This document shows, piece after piece, positions 7,788 through 16,744 of a stretch of 64,000 nucleotides of DNA. Source of the DNA: Pseudomonas persica (GTDB taxonomy: Bacteria > Pseudomonadota > Gammaproteobacteria > Pseudomonadales > Pseudomonadaceae); NCBI RefSeq assembly GCF_900291015.1, contig NZ_OLKL01000022.1:1-64000 (forward strand), in the 5' to 3' direction. Each line of letters begins with the position of its first letter. The stretch's first letter is position 1. The position numbers and the translations under genes are program-made. The notes under the pieces were generated by a model, which was not told the origin of the DNA, did not search any database, and saw only the letters and a list, made by a program, of their open reading frames with translations.

Positions 7788-8852
7788 ATGCAAGAGCAGC
7801 TGAAGATTGCCGGCGCGTTTGTCGGCGTGATCGTGGGGGCGGGGTTCGCTTCGGGGCGGGAACTGTTGTTGTTCTTTGTCGATTTCGGTGTGTGGGGGCT
7901 GGTCGGTGCGCTGGTCAGTGCGGCCTTGTTCACCTTCCTCGGCATGGCCCTGGCGGGGCTGGGCAATCGCCAGCAGGCTACCTCGCACAAGGATGTGATC
8001 CAGGCCATCTGCGGCCGTCACCTGGGCCGGTTCGTCGACTGGCTGATCACCTTTTTCATGTTCGCCGTTACCGTGGTCATGCTGGCCGGTGGTGGCGCCT
8101 TGCTGGAGCAGCAGTTCGGCATCCCGGCGCTGTCGGGCAGCGTGCTGGTGACGCTGGTGGTGGTGGGCATCGTGTGCCTGGACGTGCGTAAGGTGATCCT
8201 CGCCATTGGCGCCATCACGCCGCTGCTGATTCTGGTGGCGTCGGCGATTGCTCTGTACGCAGTGTTCACCCGTGAGCAGAGTTTCGCCCAGCTTGACCAG
8301 CTGGCCAGCCAGCAACAGGCCGGCACCCGTCACTGGCTGCTGGGGGCGTTCTTGTACGTGTCGTACAACATCGTTGCCGGTGCGCCGATCCTGGCCATTC
8401 TGGGCGGTTCGGCCAAGGGTGAGAAAGCTGCGGTATGGGGTGGGCTGCTCGGTGGTGCAGCACTGGGTGGCCTGATGCTGGTGATGAGTGCCGGGCTGTT
8501 GTCGCGTCTGGACAGCGTGGCTGACCTGCCGATGCCGATGCTGTCGATTGCCAACGAAGTGTCACCGCTGCTGGGGCTGGTGATGTGCCTGGTCATCTTC
8601 GGCATGATCGTCAACACCGCGGTGGGTACGTTGTTTTCGTTCCTTTCACGGCTGATGCCAGCGGGCACGGCACAGTTTCGCTGGGGCTCGGTGGTGACCG
8701 GGGTGGTGGCGTTCGGCTGCAGCCTGGTGGGGTTCATCAGCCTGGTGGGCGAGGTGTACCCGTTGTTCGGCTATCTGGGCTTCGTGCTGATGGCGGCGGT
8801 GCTGCTGGCCTGGGTGCGGCGGGGCAGGGCGGTTAAAGCGGCGGTGGCATAG
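7788..8852 (+). CDS. YkvI-like membrane permease
   Basis: A 354-residue protein with about ten hydrophobic helices, starting MQEQLKIAGAFVGVIVGAGF. The unwound GxGFASGRE segment in helix 1 (residues 16-26) is typical of the YkvI/branched-chain permease-like group within the APC (LeuT-fold) transporters. ATG 7788 is preceded by AGAGG. The gene follows the dehydrogenase and ridA on the same strand and probably imports the amino acid they degrade. Substrate not deducible. Confidence 0.75.
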   Translation: MQEQLKIAGAFVGVIVGAGFASGRELLLFFVDFGVWGLVGALVSAALFTFLGMALAGLGNRQQATSHKDVIQAICGRHLGRFVDWLITFFMFAVTVVMLAGGGALLEQQFGIPALSGSVLVTLVVVGIVCLDVRKVILAIGAITPLLILVASAIALYAVFTREQSFAQLDQLASQQQAGTRHWLLGAFLYVSYNIVAGAPILAILGGSAKGEKAAVWGGLLGGAALGGLMLVMSAGLLSRLDSVADLPMPMLSIANEVSPLLGLVMCLVIFGMIVNTAVGTLFSFLSRLMPAGTAQFRWGSVVTGVVAFGCSLVGFISLVGEVYPLFGYLGFVLMAAVLLAWVRRGRAVKAAVA

Positions 8853-8972
8853 GGGCTGCTGTGCAGCCCAATCGCCGGCAAGCCAGCTCCCACAGGAATA
8901 TCACATGGCTCAAGGGCATTGCTGTACTTGTGGACGCTGGCTTGCCGTTGATTGGGCCGCTACAGGCGGCAA
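8850..8972. repeat. Inverted REP pair
   Basis: GCCCAATCGCCGGCAAGCCA, then CTCCCACAGG, a 40-base spacer and the diverged complement ACGCTGGCTTGCCGTTGATT, then GGGC. It lies between the ends of the permease and chemoreceptor genes, a convergent junction, and may end both transcripts. Confidence 0.65.
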
Positions 8973-9005
8973 CGGGGATTGGCCGTTACCGCCTGTTTCC
9001 AGTGC

Positions 9006-10892
9006 TTAGATCCTGAAGCTGCCCACCAGCTGTTTCAGGCGCCCGGCCTGCTGGGCCAGTTGGTCGCAATGGCGCAGGGTCTCGTTGAGGTTCTCCACCC
9101 CTTGCTGGTTCAGGGCGTTGATCTGGGTGATGTCCAGGTTGAGGCTCTCGACCACGGCGGTCTGCTCTTCGGTAGCGGTAGCCACCGACTGGTTCATGCC
9201 ATCGATCTCGCCAATGCGCTGGGTCACGCTGGCCAGGCGCTCGCCGGCCTGGTTGGCCACCTGCACGGTCTGCTCGCTGGAAACCTGGCTGGTGTTCATG
9301 GTGTGCACCGCTTCGCGCGAGCCCACCTGCAGGCTGGTGATCATGCGGTGGATTTCTTCCGCCGATTCCTGGGTACGGTGCGCCAGGTTGCGTACCTCGT
9401 CGGCCACCACGGCAAAGCCACGGCCGGCTTCACCGGCCCGGGCCGCTTCGATGGCGGCGTTCAGCGCCAGCAGGTTGGTCTGCTGCGAGATGCCCTTGAT
9501 CACGTCGAGGATCTTGCCGATTTCGTCAGTGCTGGCGTTGAGCGTTTCGATTTGCGCGCAGGACTCGCTGATGCGCTGCGACAGGGCGGTCATGGCGCTG
9601 ATCGCTTCTTCGACCACTTCACGGCCGCCGTGGGCCTGCTCGCTGGCACCGCTGGCATGCTGCGAGGCATCGGCAGCGTTGCGGGCAATTTCCTGGGTGG
9701 CGGCACCCAGCTCGTTGATCGCTGCGGCCACGCTGTTGGTGCGCATGCTCTGCTCTTCAGAGCCGATGATCGAGGCGTTCGAGGCGTGGATCACTTTCTC
9801 CGACAGGTCGTGCACCTGGCGAGTGGCCGAGGACACTTCGCTGATCGAGGCGTGAATGCGCTCGACGAAGCGGTTGAACGAACTGGCCAGCTCTCCGAAC
9901 TCGTCCTTGTTCTGCACGGCCAGGCGACGGGTCAGGTCGCCTTCGCCCTCGGCAATGTCACGCATGGCGCGGCCCATGGTGGTCAGCGGGCTCATCAGCA
10001 CCGGAATCAGCAGGCCAAGCAGGCCGGCGATAACGGCCACGGCGATCAGCATGGCGATGATCGCCGAGGTGCGGAACTGGCTGAGCGCGGCGTAGGCCTT
10101 GTCCTTGTCGATCGACAGGCCGATGTACCACTGTGCCGAAGGCAGGCCGGCCACCGGGGCGAAGGAGATGATGCGGTCCTGGCCATTGAGGGTGACATCC
10201 TGCATGCCGGCGGCGACCCGCAGGTTGCTGCCGGGGTAGATGTCCTTGAGGTTCTTCATTACCTGGTCTTTGTCGGGGCTGACGATCACCTGGCCATTGC
10301 TGTCGGCCAGGAAGGCGTGGCCGATGCCGCCGAAATCGACCGAGTTGATGATCTCGACCAGGGTGTCGAGGGTGACGTCACCGCCGACCACACCCATCAG
10401 TTCGCCATTGCCCTTGCTTTTCACAGGCGTGGCGATGGTTACCATCAGGCCACCGACAGCGCCTTGGTACGGGGCAGTCAGCACGGACTGCCCGGCGCTG
10501 GCCGCGGCGCCGTACCACGGGCGCTGACGTGGGTCGTAACCGGCGGGCATCTGCGCATTGGGGCGCTGGGTGAACGCACCGTTGGCCTGGCCCAGGTAGG
10601 TGAACAGGAAATTACGCGTGTAGGACGGCTGCTCGATCAGCCCGGCCAGGGTGTCGCCAGCGCCTTGCTGGGCGATGTCCTGGGCCAGGTTTTCCAGGAC
10701 CAGAATGCGCCCGCTCATCCAGTTCTGCACACTGCTGGCGGTCAGTGCACCGGACTGCTGCACCGAAGCTTCGATGTTCTGGCGGATGGTGTTGCGTTGC
10801 AGGTAGTCGTTGTAGAGCGTGAACAGGGCAAATGCCAGGACCACGACGCCGCAGGCGCTGAGCAGGATCTTGTGGCGAAATTTCAGGTTCAT
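9006..10892 (-). CDS. mcpA: Methyl-accepting chemotaxis protein, dCache ligand domain (McpA-like)
   Basis: A 628-residue chemoreceptor: signal-anchor helix at residues 8-28, periplasmic double Cache domain to about residue 275, second helix, HAMP ([22 protein letters not shown]), and a cytoplasmic hairpin with the tip [21 protein letters not shown]. In the Cache domain YDPRQRPWY carries most of the amino-acid binding signature (Y, R, WY, then APY and GGDVTLD), but the acidic residue two positions after WY is alanine. No C-terminal CheR pentapeptide. Gene order relative to aer2 and folD matches mcpA of P. putida KT2440 as I remember it. Start chosen at MNLKFRHK; a 15-residue longer start at 10937 is less like the family. 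Confidence 0.85.
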   Translation of the reverse strand: MNLKFRHKILLSACGVVVLAFALFTLYNDYLQRNTIRQNIEASVQQSGALTASSVQNWMSGRILVLENLAQDIAQQGAGDTLAGLIEQPSYTRNFLFTYLGQANGAFTQRPNAQMPAGYDPRQRPWYGAAASAGQSVLTAPYQGAVGGLMVTIATPVKSKGNGELMGVVGGDVTLDTLVEIINSVDFGGIGHAFLADSNGQVIVSPDKDQVMKNLKDIYPGSNLRVAAGMQDVTLNGQDRIISFAPVAGLPSAQWYIGLSIDKDKAYAALSQFRTSAIIAMLIAVAVIAGLLGLLIPVLMSPLTTMGRAMRDIAEGEGDLTRRLAVQNKDEFGELASSFNRFVERIHASISEVSSATRQVHDLSEKVIHASNASIIGSEEQSMRTNSVAAAINELGAATQEIARNAADASQHASGASEQAHGGREVVEEAISAMTALSQRISESCAQIETLNASTDEIGKILDVIKGISQQTNLLALNAAIEAARAGEAGRGFAVVADEVRNLAHRTQESAEEIHRMITSLQVGSREAVHTMNTSQVSSEQTVQVANQAGERLASVTQRIGEIDGMNQSVATATEEQTAVVESLNLDITQINALNQQGVENLNETLRHCDQLAQQAGRLKQLVGSFRI

Positions 10893-11034
10893 GTTTCGAG
10901 ACCTTGGGCCAATGAGGGGAGGGCGCAGCGCGCTCATGACGCATTGCGGAACCTATCGACCGGGATATCGGCTCAAGGGGTAAAAGATTGATGCTCTTAC
11001 AGAAAATTCTTACGGTCGTTTCGACAGACGGTAT

Positions 11035-11913
11035 TCACGGGCTACACAGCTGCTCTATCAATAGGCGTGCAGCCTGCTGCAACGGTTGTTGCTTGCGCCA
11101 CAAGATGTGTACCGGCAACTGCAGTTCGTTGCGGGTGTTGCGAAAATCCAGGCGCACCAGGCGCCCGTTGGCCAGTAGTGGCGCGACCCGCGACAGCGGC
11201 AAGTCACCCCAGCCCAGGCCGGCTTCCACCATCTGCAGGGCGAGGTCGAAGCTGTCGGTAGACCAGTGCGTGGCGCCGATCAGCGGGCGTGGGTCGGCCA
11301 GCGGCAAATCACGGCTGCGCACCAGGATCTGGCGCACCCGGGTCAGGTCTTCGAGGTAGTGGATACGCCCCTCGCGCAAGGCCGGGTGGGCGGGAGACAG
11401 GGTGGCTACCAGCGACTCCATGCCGATGTGCTGGAAGCCGCGACGGGCATCGACCTGCAGCCCGGCAAAGGCCACGCAGAGGTCGGCGTGGCCGCTGTCC
11501 AGCAAGTGCACGGCCTCTTCCTGTGGGGCGCTGAGCAGGGCGATGTCCAGCAGTGGGTGGCGCTCACCGAGGCGAGCGATGGCCGCCAGCAGCGGGCGGT
11601 GGTCGATGTCCGGCACCACGGCCAGGGTCAGGCAGCTCTCCAGCCCCTGGGACAGTTCCAGGGCATGCACCTGCAGCAGCCCCAGTTGCTCGGCGATCAG
11701 CCGGGCATGGGGTTCCAGCGCCATGGCCTGCGCGGTCGGGCGGACTTCGCGCGGGCCGCGCTCGAACAAGGTGTAGCCCAGTTCGGCTTCGAGGTTGCCG
11801 ATGGCCATGCTCACGGCCGAAGGTACCCGCTGCAGGGCGCGCGCGGCGGCGGAAAACGAACCGCGGTCGAGCACGGCGAGAAACAACTGGATATTGTCGC
11901 TGGAAAAGTTCAT
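11035..11913 (-). CDS. LysR-family regulator, probable controller of the PACE efflux gene
   Basis: A 292-residue LysR-type regulator. Residues 1-60 hold the winged helix (LFLAVLDRGSFSAAARALQR, then PSAVSMAIGNLEAELG); the rest is the periplasmic-binding-like effector domain. It is divergent from the PACE efflux gene with 102 bases between, the same arrangement as AceR and AceI of Acinetobacter, where a LysR protein activates efflux in response to chlorhexidine. Two inverted repeats with LysR character lie between the genes. Confidence 0.85.
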   Translation of the reverse strand: MNFSSDNIQLFLAVLDRGSFSAAARALQRVPSAVSMAIGNLEAELGYTLFERGPREVRPTAQAMALEPHARLIAEQLGLLQVHALELSQGLESCLTLAVVPDIDHRPLLAAIARLGERHPLLDIALLSAPQEEAVHLLDSGHADLCVAFAGLQVDARRGFQHIGMESLVATLSPAHPALREGRIHYLEDLTRVRQILVRSRDLPLADPRPLIGATHWSTDSFDLALQMVEAGLGWGDLPLSRVAPLLANGRLVRLDFRNTRNELQLPVHILWRKQQPLQQAARLLIEQLCSP

Positions 11914-11922
11914 GGCAGCCTC

Positions 11923-11960
11923 CTGTCAGTGAATCTGACAGCTGCTGACTTTTTCTGTCA
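11923..11960. promoter_or_regulatory. LysR-type operator pair
   Basis: CTGTCAG-TGAAT-CTGACAG (11923-11941) is a perfect 7-bp inverted repeat containing a T-N11-A core, and TGAC-N7-GTCA (11946-11960) follows 4 bases later. A recognition site plus a weaker activation site close to the divergently transcribed target is the usual LysR layout. The functional call is inference. Confidence 0.6.
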
Positions 11961-12015
11961 AGAAAGATGAAGCATGCTCGCGCCCCTTCGCTTTTGTCAT
12001 TGGAGGTAACCCCGG

Positions 12016-12444
12016 GTGCAGGGACTCAAACGCAAACTGGTCTACGTGACTTTCTATGAACTGATCGGGCTGTGCATGTCGACCCTCGGGCTGGCCTACC
12101 TGTCGGACACCCAAGCGTCGCATACCGGGCCTTTGGCGGTGATGATCACCACCATCGCCATGCTCTGGAACCTGATCTACAACACCCTGTTCGAGTGCTG
12201 GGAGAGCCGCCAGGCCAAACGCGGGCGCAGCGTGGCGCGGCGGGTGGCGCATGCCATCGGTTTCCAGCTGACCCTGGTGGTATACCTGATCCCACTGATT
12301 GCCTGGTGGCTGGACATGACACTGCTGGAGGCGTTGCTGGTGGACATGGCGTTCATCGTGCTGGTGCCGTGCTACACCTTTGCCTACAACTGGGCGTTCG
12401 ACCGGGTGTTCGGGTTGCCCTGCTCGGCAATGGCGACAGCCTGA
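12016..12444 (+). CDS. PACE family efflux transporter (AceI-like)
   Basis: A 142-residue membrane protein with four helices arranged as two repeated pairs: TFYELIGLCMSTLGLAYL and the second LVVYLIPLIAWWLDMTLLEA, each pair ending in a tryptophan/tyrosine-rich segment (LWNLIYNTLFECWE, then YTFAYNWAFDRVF). This is the proteobacterial antimicrobial compound efflux family, which exports biocides such as chlorhexidine or short diamines by proton antiport. The start is GTG 12016 with GGAGGT at 12002. It is divergent from a LysR regulator. Confidence 0.85.
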   Translation: MQGLKRKLVYVTFYELIGLCMSTLGLAYLSDTQASHTGPLAVMITTIAMLWNLIYNTLFECWESRQAKRGRSVARRVAHAIGFQLTLVVYLIPLIAWWLDMTLLEALLVDMAFIVLVPCYTFAYNWAFDRVFGLPCSAMATA

Positions 12445-12454
12445 TTCAGCCTGT

Positions 12455-12668
12455 ACCGGCCTCTTCGCGGGCTCGCCCGCTCTCATAGAACTGCACATAA
12501 CTCGTTGAATTAGCAGGGCCCCTGTGGGAGCGGCTTTAGCCGCGAACACCGGCGCAGCCGGTGCCATGCACCGCGTTGGATTCTTCGCGGCTAAAGCCCC
12601 CACAGGATTTCCATAGTAATCAAGACCTGTGATACCCCTGCGGGCGAGCCCGCGAAGAGGCCGGTACA
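12455..12668. repeat. Nested REP elements, copy 2 of the composite repeat inverted
   Basis: The outer arms are CCGGCCTCTTCGCGGGCTCG (12458-12477) and its complement CGAGCCCGCGAAGAGGCCGG (12644-12663). Inside lies the ~130-bp composite element seen at 3661-3793, here inverted (tail 12481-12516, module pair 12522-12607). The whole interval between the PACE gene and the convergent lipoprotein gene is thus repeat. Confidence 0.85.
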
Positions 12669-12676
12669 GAAAATAG

Positions 12677-13738
12677 CTAAGGCGGCAGGCGAATGATCAG
12701 AGGCTCCTGCTGTTGCTTCACCTGCGGCTCAACCGGTTGCTCCGACGGTCGCGGCGCACTGGCCAGCAAACTGTCCTCGACCTGCCCTGACAGGTAATAC
12801 ACCCCCGCCATGGCCCCACTCTGGCGATTCTCCATCAGCTCCTGCCATTCCTGGCTCAGCGCCACGTTGAGGATCACCCGCAACTGCTCGACCATCTGCG
12901 GGTGTTCGCGGTCGTGGGTCATGATCCCGTAACCGGCCGCCGCGATCGAAATCATCGCTCCCGCCACCTTGCCCACCGCCGACGCCACGGCACTGGCGAC
13001 GCCGCGCGGGGCCAGGGTGGCGCCGAGCTTTTCGCTGGCCTGGTTGGCCACCGAATTCAGCCCGACATCGGTTTTGCCGGGGCCTTTGCTGGCCTGCTGG
13101 TGCAGGTGTTGGCGCATGGCTTGCCAGGCCGGTTGTTGGGCCAGCGATTTGGCCCGCAGCAGTTGATACAGGCTGGCATTGCGCGCATCCGGTGGCCCCA
13201 GGGCGATGGCGGGAATGCGGTTGAGGCGCTGGCTGAACTGCTCGGGGGGCGCGTTGTAGCGGCTGATGATGGCCGGCAGCTGCTGGCCGAGCAGTTGCAG
13301 GTACAGCTCGCAGGCACGGTCGCGGATGCCTTCGGGGTTGATCTGTTCGGCCACCGGTTCGATCACCCGTTTGTGGTACTGCTCCTGCAGGTACAGCGCC
13401 AGGCGTTTCTCCGCCGGCTCCCGGCCTTCGCCGCTGTCGATCTTGTACCAGGCCACCTTGAGGGTCAGCCACTGCTGGGTCCAGTAGCCGGTGAACCAGG
13501 GGATGAAGTCGCTTTCGGTGCGCTGCTGCACCTGTTCCTTCCACACCCGCATGGAGCGCCGGGCATAGTCGTTGGCCGAGCTGGCGGCGCCGACCGAGGC
13601 GTCGATCAGTTCCTGGTCGATGCGTTGCCAGGTGGCGGTGGTGAGCACCACGGGTGGCGGCGGGACAGGTGGGGGCTTGCCTGCGCAGCCGGCCAGGGCC
13701 AGCAGCAGGCACAGCAGCAGGAGGACTCGAGTGCTCAC
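12677..13738 (-). CDS. Putative lipoprotein of unknown function
   Basis: A 353-residue protein. The GTG start at 13738 gives VSTRVLLLLCLLLALAGCAG, a lipoprotein signal with the lipobox LAGC (Cys about residue 17), and AGGGAGG sits just upstream; a longer frame from 13834 lacks these. After a proline-rich linker (KPPPVPPPPVV) comes a soluble, mostly helical domain, then a glycine/alanine-rich hydrophobic segment near residue 240 (AVGKVAGAMISIAAAGYGIM) that might be membrane-associated. I do not recognise a characterised family. It stands alone. Confidence 0.75.
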   Translation of the reverse strand: MSTRVLLLLCLLLALAGCAGKPPPVPPPPVVLTTATWQRIDQELIDASVGAASSANDYARRSMRVWKEQVQQRTESDFIPWFTGYWTQQWLTLKVAWYKIDSGEGREPAEKRLALYLQEQYHKRVIEPVAEQINPEGIRDRACELYLQLLGQQLPAIISRYNAPPEQFSQRLNRIPAIALGPPDARNASLYQLLRAKSLAQQPAWQAMRQHLHQQASKGPGKTDVGLNSVANQASEKLGATLAPRGVASAVASAVGKVAGAMISIAAAGYGIMTHDREHPQMVEQLRVILNVALSQEWQELMENRQSGAMAGVYYLSGQVEDSLLASAPRPSEQPVEPQVKQQQEPLIIRLPP

Positions 13739-13796
13739 GCAACCGCCTCCCTGATAGAGGCTGGGGTGGTTCTCGGAGTATAGGGTGGGGTTGAGG

Positions 13797-13934
13797 GGGC
13801 TGCCGTGCAGCCCATCGACGCGGTTCGTCGCCACGACAAGCCAGCTCCCACAGGGACCGCGGTGACCTCAAGAGCAGCGCAGTATCTGTGGGCGCTGGCT
13901 TGCCGGCGATGGGCCGCGCAGCGGCCCTGGTCAT
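13797..13934. repeat. Inverted REP pair overlapping a gene end
   Basis: GCTGCCGTGCAGCCCATCG with CAAGCCAGCTCCCACAGG on the left and CTGTGGGCGCTGGCTTGCC with GGGCCGCGCAGCGGCC on the right, around a 40-base spacer. The right arm runs into the last codon of the GntR gene at 13931. Confidence 0.65.
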
Positions 13935-14599
13935 TCCAGCTCGAGCTTTTCTTCCAGGCGGTCGAGGTGCTTGTGCATCAGCCCCAGCGCCGCCTCGGCA
14001 TCACCGTGCTCCACGGCATCGATGATCGCCGCATGTTCCTCCCACGCGCAGTGGTCGCAGCACGGCGACTCGTAGCGGGCGATGATCAGCGAGGTCATCG
14101 GCACCAGGCCATTGAGAAACCGCGCCAGTGGCGCATTGGCGGCCACCTGTGCCAGTTTCAGGTGAAACTCGCCGCCCAGGCGGATCGCCGCACAACGCTC
14201 GCCGTTTTCATGGTGCTGGCGCTCACGCTCCACCAGTTGCCGCAACTGGCGAATCTGCACCGGCCGGGCGCGTTGCGCGGCCAGGGTGATCAGCGTGGTT
14301 TCGGCCAGACGCCGGGCGCTGAGCACCTGGCGTGCCTGCTCCGGGTCGGGCGCGGCCAAATGCGCAGTGTGGCTGGGGCGCTGCACCACCACCTGCTGGT
14401 CGGACAGGCGCCCGAGCACGCGGCGGATCACTGTACGGCTGACACCAAAGGCATGGCCCAGCGCCTGTTCGGGCAACAGGCTGCCAGGTGGCAGGCGCTG
14501 TTCGAGGATGGCATCGAACAGCCGCGGGTAGATCTGCTCGGCCGACAGGCGGGTTTCGCCGGCCGCGAGCAGGGCCGGCAAGTGAGGGGCGGCGTTCAT
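13931..14599 (-). CDS. GntR-family regulator, FCD type (second of two)
   Basis: A 222-residue regulator: N-terminal winged helix (residues 20-85: IYPRLFDAILEQRLPPGSLL, then EQALGHAFGVSRTVIRRVL) and a C-terminal all-helical FCD ligand domain with metal-ligand-like histidines (EFHLKLAQVA, EEHAAIIDAV, MHKHLDRLEE). It starts at ATG 14599 with AGGAGAG upstream, 16 bases after the stop of another FCD-type GntR gene, and probably ends the dctA-gntR-gntR operon. Confidence 0.85.
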   Translation of the reverse strand: MNAAPHLPALLAAGETRLSAEQIYPRLFDAILEQRLPPGSLLPEQALGHAFGVSRTVIRRVLGRLSDQQVVVQRPSHTAHLAAPDPEQARQVLSARRLAETTLITLAAQRARPVQIRQLRQLVERERQHHENGERCAAIRLGGEFHLKLAQVAANAPLARFLNGLVPMTSLIIARYESPCCDHCAWEEHAAIIDAVEHGDAEAALGLMHKHLDRLEEKLELE

Positions 14600-14615
14600 G
14601 GTCGCTCTCCTGGGG

Positions 14616-15320
14616 TCATGGATGCGGGTGTTCGTCCGGGATGTTCAACGGGATGCCCATGCGCAAGCCTTCGGCGAGGATGTGCTGGCGCATCTGGGCA
14701 CTGGCCTGGGCGCTGCTGCGTTCACGTATGGCGCGCACCACCGCTTCGTTTTCCTTCAGCCGTGCGGCCAGGTGCTCTGGCGAATTGCGCAGCATGTCGG
14801 CGCTCTGCTTGAGGGCATTGCCGGTCTGTTGCACCACGCTCTGGAAGATCGGGTTGGTGGTCAGGGCGAACAGCGCTTCATGGAAGGCGATGTAGGCCCT
14901 GACTCCGGCTTCGCTGTCATCTGCCTCCAGCGCTTCACGCATGTCCATCAGGGTCAGGCGCAACTGGCCGATGTCCTGGCTGTTGGCCGACTGCGCCACC
15001 AGGCCGACGATGAAGGGTTCAAGGGTGTAGCGCAGCTCCAGCACATCGGCCAGGCTGGCTGCGGCGCCGGTGTCCAGGCCCGGCTCCTGGCCGGCGGCAT
15101 CGGCGTCCAGCACCAGTACGCCCTTGCCCGGCAGCGAGCGCACCAGGCCCAGGGTTTCCAGCACGGTCATCGCTTCGCGCAGGCTGGGGCGGCTGATGCC
15201 CAGCTGTTCGGCCAGCTCGCGCTGGCCTGGCAGCATGTCGCCGGTACGCCATTGGCCGCGGGCGAGGGCCTGGCGCAGTTTTTCCACCACTGAGTTGACG
15301 ACGGTCGATGAGCTGATCAC
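14616..15320 (-). CDS. GntR-family regulator, FadR/FCD type (first of two)
   Basis: A 234-residue regulator with a FadR-like winged helix (VVEKLRQALARGQWRTGDML, then GQRELAEQLGISRPSLREAM) and an FCD effector domain. The SRPSLREA recognition helix is that of FadR/LldR-type proteins, which bind TGGTnnnACCA-like sites; two such sites lie ahead of the dctA-like gene. Start is GTG 15320 with AGGAG upstream, 44 bases after the symporter gene. It probably represses the operon until the transported acid or a derivative binds. Confidence 0.85.
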   Translation of the reverse strand: MISSSTVVNSVVEKLRQALARGQWRTGDMLPGQRELAEQLGISRPSLREAMTVLETLGLVRSLPGKGVLVLDADAAGQEPGLDTGAAASLADVLELRYTLEPFIVGLVAQSANSQDIGQLRLTLMDMREALEADDSEAGVRAYIAFHEALFALTTNPIFQSVVQQTGNALKQSADMLRNSPEHLAARLKENEAVVRAIRERSSAQASAQMRQHILAEGLRMGIPLNIPDEHPHP

Positions 15321-15364
15321 GGTGCGCTCCTGGAAGGGCCGGCATCAGTGCCGGCCACGTTCGC

Positions 15365-16675
15365 TCAGAATTCCTGTTGATGGGGGTTGGGCTGCTTGCG
15401 TGGCGTGGGGGCGAAGCCGGGCTTGCCGTCGAGCACGTTGTGCGCACGCTCCAGGTCGATGTCCTTCTCCCAGCGGGCGATGGCCACGGTGGCCACGCAG
15501 TTGCCGATCAGGTTGGTCAGCGCCCGGCCGATGCCCATGAACCAGTCCACCGCCAATACCAGCACCAGGCCGACCACCGGGATCGCCGGTACGGCGGTCA
15601 GGGTAGCGGCGAGGATCACCAGCGCCGAGCCTGGGATGCCGTGAGCGCCCTTGGAAGTCACCAGCGACACCAGCAGGATGGTCAGCAGGTCGGTCATTGC
15701 CAGTGGCGTGCCGGTGGCGTTGGCAATGAACACGATGGCCAGGGTCAGGTAGATGGAGAAACCATCGAGGTTGAACGAATAGCCGGTGGGGATCACCAGG
15801 CCGACGGTGGAACTGCCGATGCCCAGGTGCTCCAGCTTGCGCATGATCTGTGGCAGCACGGCGTCGGACGAGGCGGTGCCCAGCACGATGGTCAGCTCTT
15901 CACGCAGGTACTTGATCAGCGGCAGCAGCTTCAGGCCCGACAGGCGCATGACCGTACCCAGCACGATCAGTACGAAGCCGGCGCAGGTCAGGTAGAACAG
16001 CGCCACCAGCCCGCCCAGGTGTTGCAGCGATTCCAGGCCGTACTTGCTGGTGGTAAAGGCGATGGCGCCGAACACGCCGATGGGGGCCAGGCGCACGATC
16101 ATGCCCATGATGCGGAAAATCACGTGGCTCAGTTCGTTGATCAGCCGCGAGATGCCGGCTGCGGAGTCACCCACCAGGTTCAGTGCGCTGCCGAACAGTA
16201 CCGAGAACAGCAGCACCTGGAGAATGTTGTTGTCGGCGAAGGCGCCGATTACCGAGGTGGGGATCAGGTCCATGAAGAACGCCGTGGCGCCATGGATGTG
16301 CTGGCCGCGCTCGGCCAGGCTGCTGGCGTCGGCGCTGGACAGTTGGTCCAGGTGGATGTTGGCGCCGCTGCCGATGCCGCTGGTGAAGGCGAATACCAGG
16401 CCGATCACCAGCGCCAGGGTGGTCAGCACTTCGAAGTAGATCACCGACTTCAGGCCGATGCGCCCGACCTTTTTCAGGTCGCCGGCGCCCGAGATGCCGC
16501 TGACCACCACGCAGAACACGATCAGGCCGATGAGCATCTTGATCAGCTTGATGAAGCCATCGCCAAGGGGTTTGAGTTGCAGGGAAAGGTCGGGGAAGCT
16601 GAGACCGCAGGCGATGCCGAGGGCAAGGCCGAGCACGACTTGCAGGAAGATCGAACGCGAGCACCATTTGAGCAT
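15365..16675 (-). CDS. Dicarboxylate:cation symporter, DctA-like
   Basis: A 436-residue member of the dicarboxylate/amino acid:cation symporter family. Diagnostic segments: KPLGDGFIKLIKMLI near residue 30, the tip-1 hairpin region GTASSDAVLPQIMRKLE near 265, VIPTGYSFNLDGFSIYL near 295 (the unwound NxDG binding helix) and NLIGNCVATVAIARWE near 395. Length and motifs agree with DctA, which imports C4-dicarboxylates with sodium or protons. The ATG at 16675 (MLKWCSRS) matches the family start; a GTG at 16717 would add 14 residues. Two FadR-type regulators follow in the same operon, so the substrate may be a specific acid rather than succinate. Confidence 0.85.
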   Translation of the reverse strand: MLKWCSRSIFLQVVLGLALGIACGLSFPDLSLQLKPLGDGFIKLIKMLIGLIVFCVVVSGISGAGDLKKVGRIGLKSVIYFEVLTTLALVIGLVFAFTSGIGSGANIHLDQLSSADASSLAERGQHIHGATAFFMDLIPTSVIGAFADNNILQVLLFSVLFGSALNLVGDSAAGISRLINELSHVIFRIMGMIVRLAPIGVFGAIAFTTSKYGLESLQHLGGLVALFYLTCAGFVLIVLGTVMRLSGLKLLPLIKYLREELTIVLGTASSDAVLPQIMRKLEHLGIGSSTVGLVIPTGYSFNLDGFSIYLTLAIVFIANATGTPLAMTDLLTILLVSLVTSKGAHGIPGSALVILAATLTAVPAIPVVGLVLVLAVDWFMGIGRALTNLIGNCVATVAIARWEKDIDLERAHNVLDGKPGFAPTPRKQPNPHQQEF

Positions 16676-16744
16676 GGGAGGGATCTCTGATCGGTGTCCT
16701 TGCTTCGGTAGCCGCACGGGGCGAAAGAGCGCAGGACTTAATTA

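Noticed and set aside
8952..10991. A 679-codon open frame antisense to the chemoreceptor gene
   Set aside because: Composition is typical of a GC-rich shadow frame (His, Gln, Val and Gly rich without motifs), while the opposite strand has a full MCP domain set. Similar long antisense frames over dctA (15377-16690), lon and ppiD were rejected for the same reason.
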